Positions 23,765 through 26,530 of a stretch of 26,530 bases of DNA are shown piece by piece. A model generated the notes under the pieces. That model ran no database searches, was not told the DNA's origin, and saw nothing but the letters and a program-made list of their open reading frames with translations. Origin of the DNA: Flavobacterium psychrophilum (lineage in GTDB: Bacteria > Bacteroidota > Bacteroidia > Flavobacteriales > Flavobacteriaceae); the NCBI GenBank assembly GCA_943325515.2, contig CALPPS020000028.1, positions 1 through 26,530 of the forward strand. The letters run 5' to 3'. Position 1 is the first letter of the stretch, and each line of letters opens with the position of its first letter. Made by a program: the position numbers and the translations under genes.

Positions 23765-24100
23765 TTACTTTATGATATCCCAATAAATAGTCTTCGATAA
23801 AAATCCTTTGTGTGCAACAATTTTCAGCTTGTTACCGTCCAATAAAATCTCACACGAAGCCGTCATATCTTTTTTGGGATTGTAGGTGGTGCCTTTCCAC
23901 TCTTTGCCATCAAATTTTATATCTTTTAGCACCACCTTTTTCATATCATCTATTCCTACAAAACCAGTTGCTGTTTTGGTAATAATTACAGTATTCCCAT
24001 CATCGGTTTTGTATTTTCCCGCGAAATTGTCGGTGGCTTTTTGTGCAAATGTTACAGATGTCATTGCCAGAGCAATCAATAAATAAAATATTTTTTTCAT
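23765..24100 (-). CDS. Secreted DUF2147-like protein
   Basis: 111 residues with a signal peptide (MKKIFYLLIALAMTSVTFAQ). The mature ~90 residues show FAGKYKTDDGNTVIITKTAT, then WKGTTYNPKKDMTASCEILL and DGNKLKIVAHKGFLSKTIYW. This corresponds to the N- and C-terminal blocks of DUF2147 (GKW-type start, YDPxxG-like middle, Lys/Gly end with W). It is shorter than most members (~140), lacking the central RPIxGL-type loop. Function unknown; probably periplasmic. It lies 32 bases downstream of the beta-barrel gene and ends at a strong terminator, so it is likely last in the fusion / barrel / DUF2147 unit. Confidence 0.7.
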   Translation of the reverse strand: MKKIFYLLIALAMTSVTFAQKATDNFAGKYKTDDGNTVIITKTATGFVGIDDMKKVVLKDIKFDGKEWKGTTYNPKKDMTASCEILLDGNKLKIVAHKGFLSKTIYWDIIK

Positions 24101-24132
24101 TTTATTATTTTTTATAGTTATACAAATTCAAT

Positions 24133-24729
24133 TTATATTTTAATAATTGCTCCAATTTTCAAATTGGTTACGTCACCACCAATGGTAAAACCTTCTGCGG
24201 CAGAATTATTAAATTCATCAAAGGATGCAGATGAATAAGATAATCCAGCATAAGATGCTTGTAGAATGAAATGTTTGGATATTGAATAGAGAAAACCTAA
24301 TGATATGCCACCACCAGCACCATCTAAAGTTTTTGAAGTCAAATTGTCTTTTGCGTGTGCGTATACACCTGATACCTCGTTGAAAAATGAGTATTGTTTG
24401 TGTGGTGTGTATACATACCTCGCAAATACCCCTCCAGTGTAAATTGATTGATCGGTTTTTTTCACACCATCATAATCTTTTGTTATAGATGAGCTATAAC
24501 CACCAAGAGTTCCAAGAATTATATTATTTGTTACAAAATAACCAGCCGAGGTTACAAATTCAAAAGTGTTGTTTTTTTGATCATTAAATTTTAAATTTTG
24601 GTACTTGTAACTCACAAGTCCTGAAATGAATAAAGCGTCACTTTTAACCTCTTTATCAGCATCTGCTGTTTGAGCAAATGTTACTGTTGCGAATAATAGA
24701 CTTAAGCCTACATAAATAATTTTTTTCAT
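24133..24729 (-). CDS. Outer-membrane beta-barrel protein (OmpA/porin-like, small)
   Basis: 198 residues with a signal peptide (MKKIIYVGLSLLFATVTFAQ). The mature protein has eight or so amphipathic strands (ALFISGLVSYKYQNLKF, TFEFVTSAGYFVTNNIILGT, QSIYTGGVFARYVYTPHKQY, GGGISLGFLYSISKHFILQA, VTNLKIGAIIKI), a small outer-membrane barrel of the outer-membrane-protein beta-brl family. No periplasmic peptidoglycan-binding domain. It is 34 bases downstream of the fusion oxidase gene and 32 bases upstream of the DUF2147-like gene, with no terminator, so it is probably in the same operon. Role unknown. Confidence 0.82.
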   Translation of the reverse strand: MKKIIYVGLSLLFATVTFAQTADADKEVKSDALFISGLVSYKYQNLKFNDQKNNTFEFVTSAGYFVTNNIILGTLGGYSSSITKDYDGVKKTDQSIYTGGVFARYVYTPHKQYSFFNEVSGVYAHAKDNLTSKTLDGAGGGISLGFLYSISKHFILQASYAGLSYSSASFDEFNNSAAEGFTIGGDVTNLKIGAIIKI

Positions 24730-24763
24730 TTTTGTTTTGTTTATAGGGTTTGTATTAATTAAT

Positions 24764-26530
24764 TTAAAGTTTAATTTCTGGTCGGCTGTGCCATTCGTGG
24801 AACAAGCCTTTTGGATCTCTGTCTGCTCTAATTTGTTGCACTTTTTTCAAATTCGCATCCGATAAAAATGGTGCAGTTCTTTTGTGCAACCCTTCATCAG
24901 CCAATTGAATTCCTGTACTCATGTGGTTCATTTTACTCATCATAGATGCCGCCCAATCGCCATATTTTGAAGTATCGCCTGCGTTTTTCCAAATGGTATA
25001 CAAGGCAATGTAAATATTGTCCTCATTTGAATAAGCCATATCTGATTTGATTTGACCAGGATGCCAATTCAACCAAAGCATGTGCGAAGGAGGAGGAGGC
25101 AAGGTTCTTGCGATTTCTTTAATAAACGGCATTAAGTCATCCAAAGAGGAGTGTGTCCACATGTTGTCAACGCCATAATGATGATTTTCTGGATAATGCG
25201 TCATCACTAATTTGTATAAGGCATTGATGCCAGGGTTAATCGCTGGAGTAGCAATCAATGCTTTATTTTTGATCGGGCTATTTTTCATAAAAGTCATTGC
25301 CTCTTCAAATTCGTCTTTGGTATCGGCAAAAATCGGAGCGGCGGCTTCAATACCTGGACCAAATATTCCCGACATTTTATTGCTCATGATCATTTGAAAT
25401 TCAACGGCTTTTGGGATGCTTGGACCTACTTCATATGCCCAGCTGTACACATCTTCCAAATGTTTCATATAGAATTGATGGGCGATGATGGCTCTATATT
25501 TAGGCAATTGATACACCTTTAAATGGAAACGAACGACTACCCCAAAAAAACCACCTCCTGAGCCACGTGCCGCCCAAAACAAATCACCATTTTCACTTTC
25601 GTTAGCATGAATGTATTCGCCTTCTGCGGTAACCATGTCAATTCCAATCACACTTTCGCAAGCGATACCTAATTTTCTACCATTCCAACCGTAGCCACCT
25701 TGTAGCAAATAACCACCGATGCAAACTCCTTTGCAATGACCTGCCGGAAAGAAAAGATCATGCTTATACAATTCTAACATCAACTCGCTTCCACCAACAC
25801 CTGGTCCGGCGGTGGCAGTCATTTCATTCACATTGACTTCAAATTGATTGAAGTGTTTCATCATAATTAAAATACTATTGTCTCTAATATGATTGGCACT
25901 AAAACTATGACCCCCCGAGCATACGGTAAGCTTTTTGCCATGTGATTTGGCATATTTTATGGTTTCAATAATGTCCTGAACTGATTTGGCTTCAACCACT
26001 TTAACTGGTCTTTTACCTGGATCTATTTTATTGAATAGTGAACCCATGACAACGTTTTCAAAATCTTCATCGGTTCTTTCGATGACTCTTCCCTCCACAT
26101 TTAATTTTTCGACTGTCTCATTTATTTCTGAATACAATTTTGGTAAAAATGCTGCTAAATGCGTCATTTCTTCCGAACAATGAATCACTATACTGCGCCC
26201 AAAATCTGCAGGTAATAACTTTTGTTTTTGTAGGAAAGAAGAAGCTAAGTCTGGCAAAATTCCTTCTCTTCTAACGTGTACATATTTTCCACCCATCCAG
26301 AAGCGAGAGCGCATTTCTGAACCGCCTTCAACAGCACGAACTTGATGAACAATATAACCAAAATCTACAGGAAATTTAGAGTGTCCTACTCTTGCACAGA
26401 TGTAAACCGCCTTGGAAGGGTCTTTTACGGCATCAAAAGAGAAACCGAATTCAGTAGGAGATTTAAATTGAATAAGCCCATCCGTAAATTCGTCAACAAT
26501 ATATTCCTCAATAACAGAGTTTCTACCAAT
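24764..26530 (-). CDS. Fusion enzyme: DAPG/phloretin hydrolase-like domain plus berberine-bridge-type FAD oxidase (5' end beyond window)
   Basis: The frame is open to the window edge, so the ATG at 26314 is internal; 588 residues are visible. Residues 1 to ~133 resemble the C-terminal half of PhlG-type hydrolases: ICARVG, FGYIVHQVRAVEGGSEMRSR then FWMG, and HCSEEMTHLAAFLPKLY, where His117 and Glu121 match the HxxxE zinc pair. PhlG hydrolyses the C-C bond of acylphloroglucinols. The other two expected zinc ligands would lie outside the window. Residues ~165-588 form an FAD-linked oxidase: PCMH segment with SGGHS (His208, likely flavin link) and PAGHCKGVCIGGYLLQGGYG (Cys266, possible second link), a substrate domain, and a BBE-like end (LKKVQQIRADRDPKGLFHEW). 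The oxidase is continuous with the hydrolase with no stop between. It looks more GC-rich than its neighbours by eye. A barrel gene follows by 34 bases. Confidence 0.8.
   Translation of the reverse strand: MGRNSVIEEYIVDEFTDGLIQFKSPTEFGFSFDAVKDPSKAVYICARVGHSKFPVDFGYIVHQVRAVEGGSEMRSRFWMGGKYVHVRREGILPDLASSFLQKQKLLPADFGRSIVIHCSEEMTHLAAFLPKLYSEINETVEKLNVEGRVIERTDEDFENVVMGSLFNKIDPGKRPVKVVEAKSVQDIIETIKYAKSHGKKLTVCSGGHSFSANHIRDNSILIMMKHFNQFEVNVNEMTATAGPGVGGSELMLELYKHDLFFPAGHCKGVCIGGYLLQGGYGWNGRKLGIACESVIGIDMVTAEGEYIHANESENGDLFWAARGSGGGFFGVVVRFHLKVYQLPKYRAIIAHQFYMKHLEDVYSWAYEVGPSIPKAVEFQMIMSNKMSGIFGPGIEAAAPIFADTKDEFEEAMTFMKNSPIKNKALIATPAINPGINALYKLVMTHYPENHHYGVDNMWTHSSLDDLMPFIKEIARTLPPPPSHMLWLNWHPGQIKSDMAYSNEDNIYIALYTIWKNAGDTSKYGDWAASMMSKMNHMSTGIQLADEGLHKRTAPFLSDANLKKVQQIRADRDPKGLFHEWHSRPEIKL

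Noticed and set aside
26131..26314. ATG at 26314 as the true start of a stand-alone FAD oxidase
   Set aside because: Codons upstream of it run open to the window edge and encode conserved hydrolase-like sequence in the same frame, so the ATG is internal.

Overview
The window is AT-rich DNA from a member of the Bacteroidota, most probably a Flavobacterium-like Flavobacteriaceae. The evidence is fourfold: promoters of the TTG-N(17-23)-TAnnTTTG type, almost no Shine-Dalgarno sequences, a very large secreted protein ending in a type IX secretion (type B, gliding-motility-associated) sorting domain, and several families typical of this group. The window holds about 21 protein genes, one of them frameshifted and two cut by the window ends, plus one tRNA gene.

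Region 1 (1-7957) is mostly housekeeping. It carries rimO (minus, 3' end cut off), then a minus-strand pair made of a Trp/Tyr/Gly/Asn-rich lipoprotein and a FadL/OmpP1-type outer-membrane protein. A plus-strand run follows: proS, tRNA-Glu(UUC), rpsT and typA. Strong terminators follow the FadL gene, rpsT and typA.

Region 2 (7976-16974) is surface and envelope biology on the minus strand. It has a 1699-residue T9SS cargo protein (IgGFc-binding-like head, thrombospondin type-3-like Ca-binding repeats, CDD repeats, type B sorting tail), an ABC-2 exporter pair (ATPase with a TTG start, plus permease) and an Omp85/POTRA-like outer-membrane protein.

Region 3 (16975-21385) is a minus-strand cluster of a nucleoid-associated protein (NdpA/YejK family), a decayed four-helix-bundle (S23/IVS-type) gene, a pRiA4b ORF-3-like protein with a very acidic tail, a lipoprotein, a DUF1456 protein and a small secreted protein. 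A divergent TerB-like gene closes it. The four-helix-bundle gene lies between two ~35-bp imperfect inverted repeats, each built of four octamers (consensus TNRCTGAG). The repeats fill the gap between the neighbouring genes almost to the base, as a small IVS-like insertion cassette would.

Region 4 (21386-26530) is a minus-strand accessory cluster. In transcription order it has a fusion protein that runs off the window (DAPG/phloretin-hydrolase-like domain joined to a berberine-bridge-type FAD oxidase), a beta-barrel protein, a DUF2147-like secreted protein, a DUF2798 membrane protein, an AraC-type regulator and a secreted PEBP/YbhB protein with its own promoter. The fusion and the octamer-flanked four-helix-bundle cassette are the two observations most worth following up. 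Domain calls come from reading motifs by eye, not from database searches.
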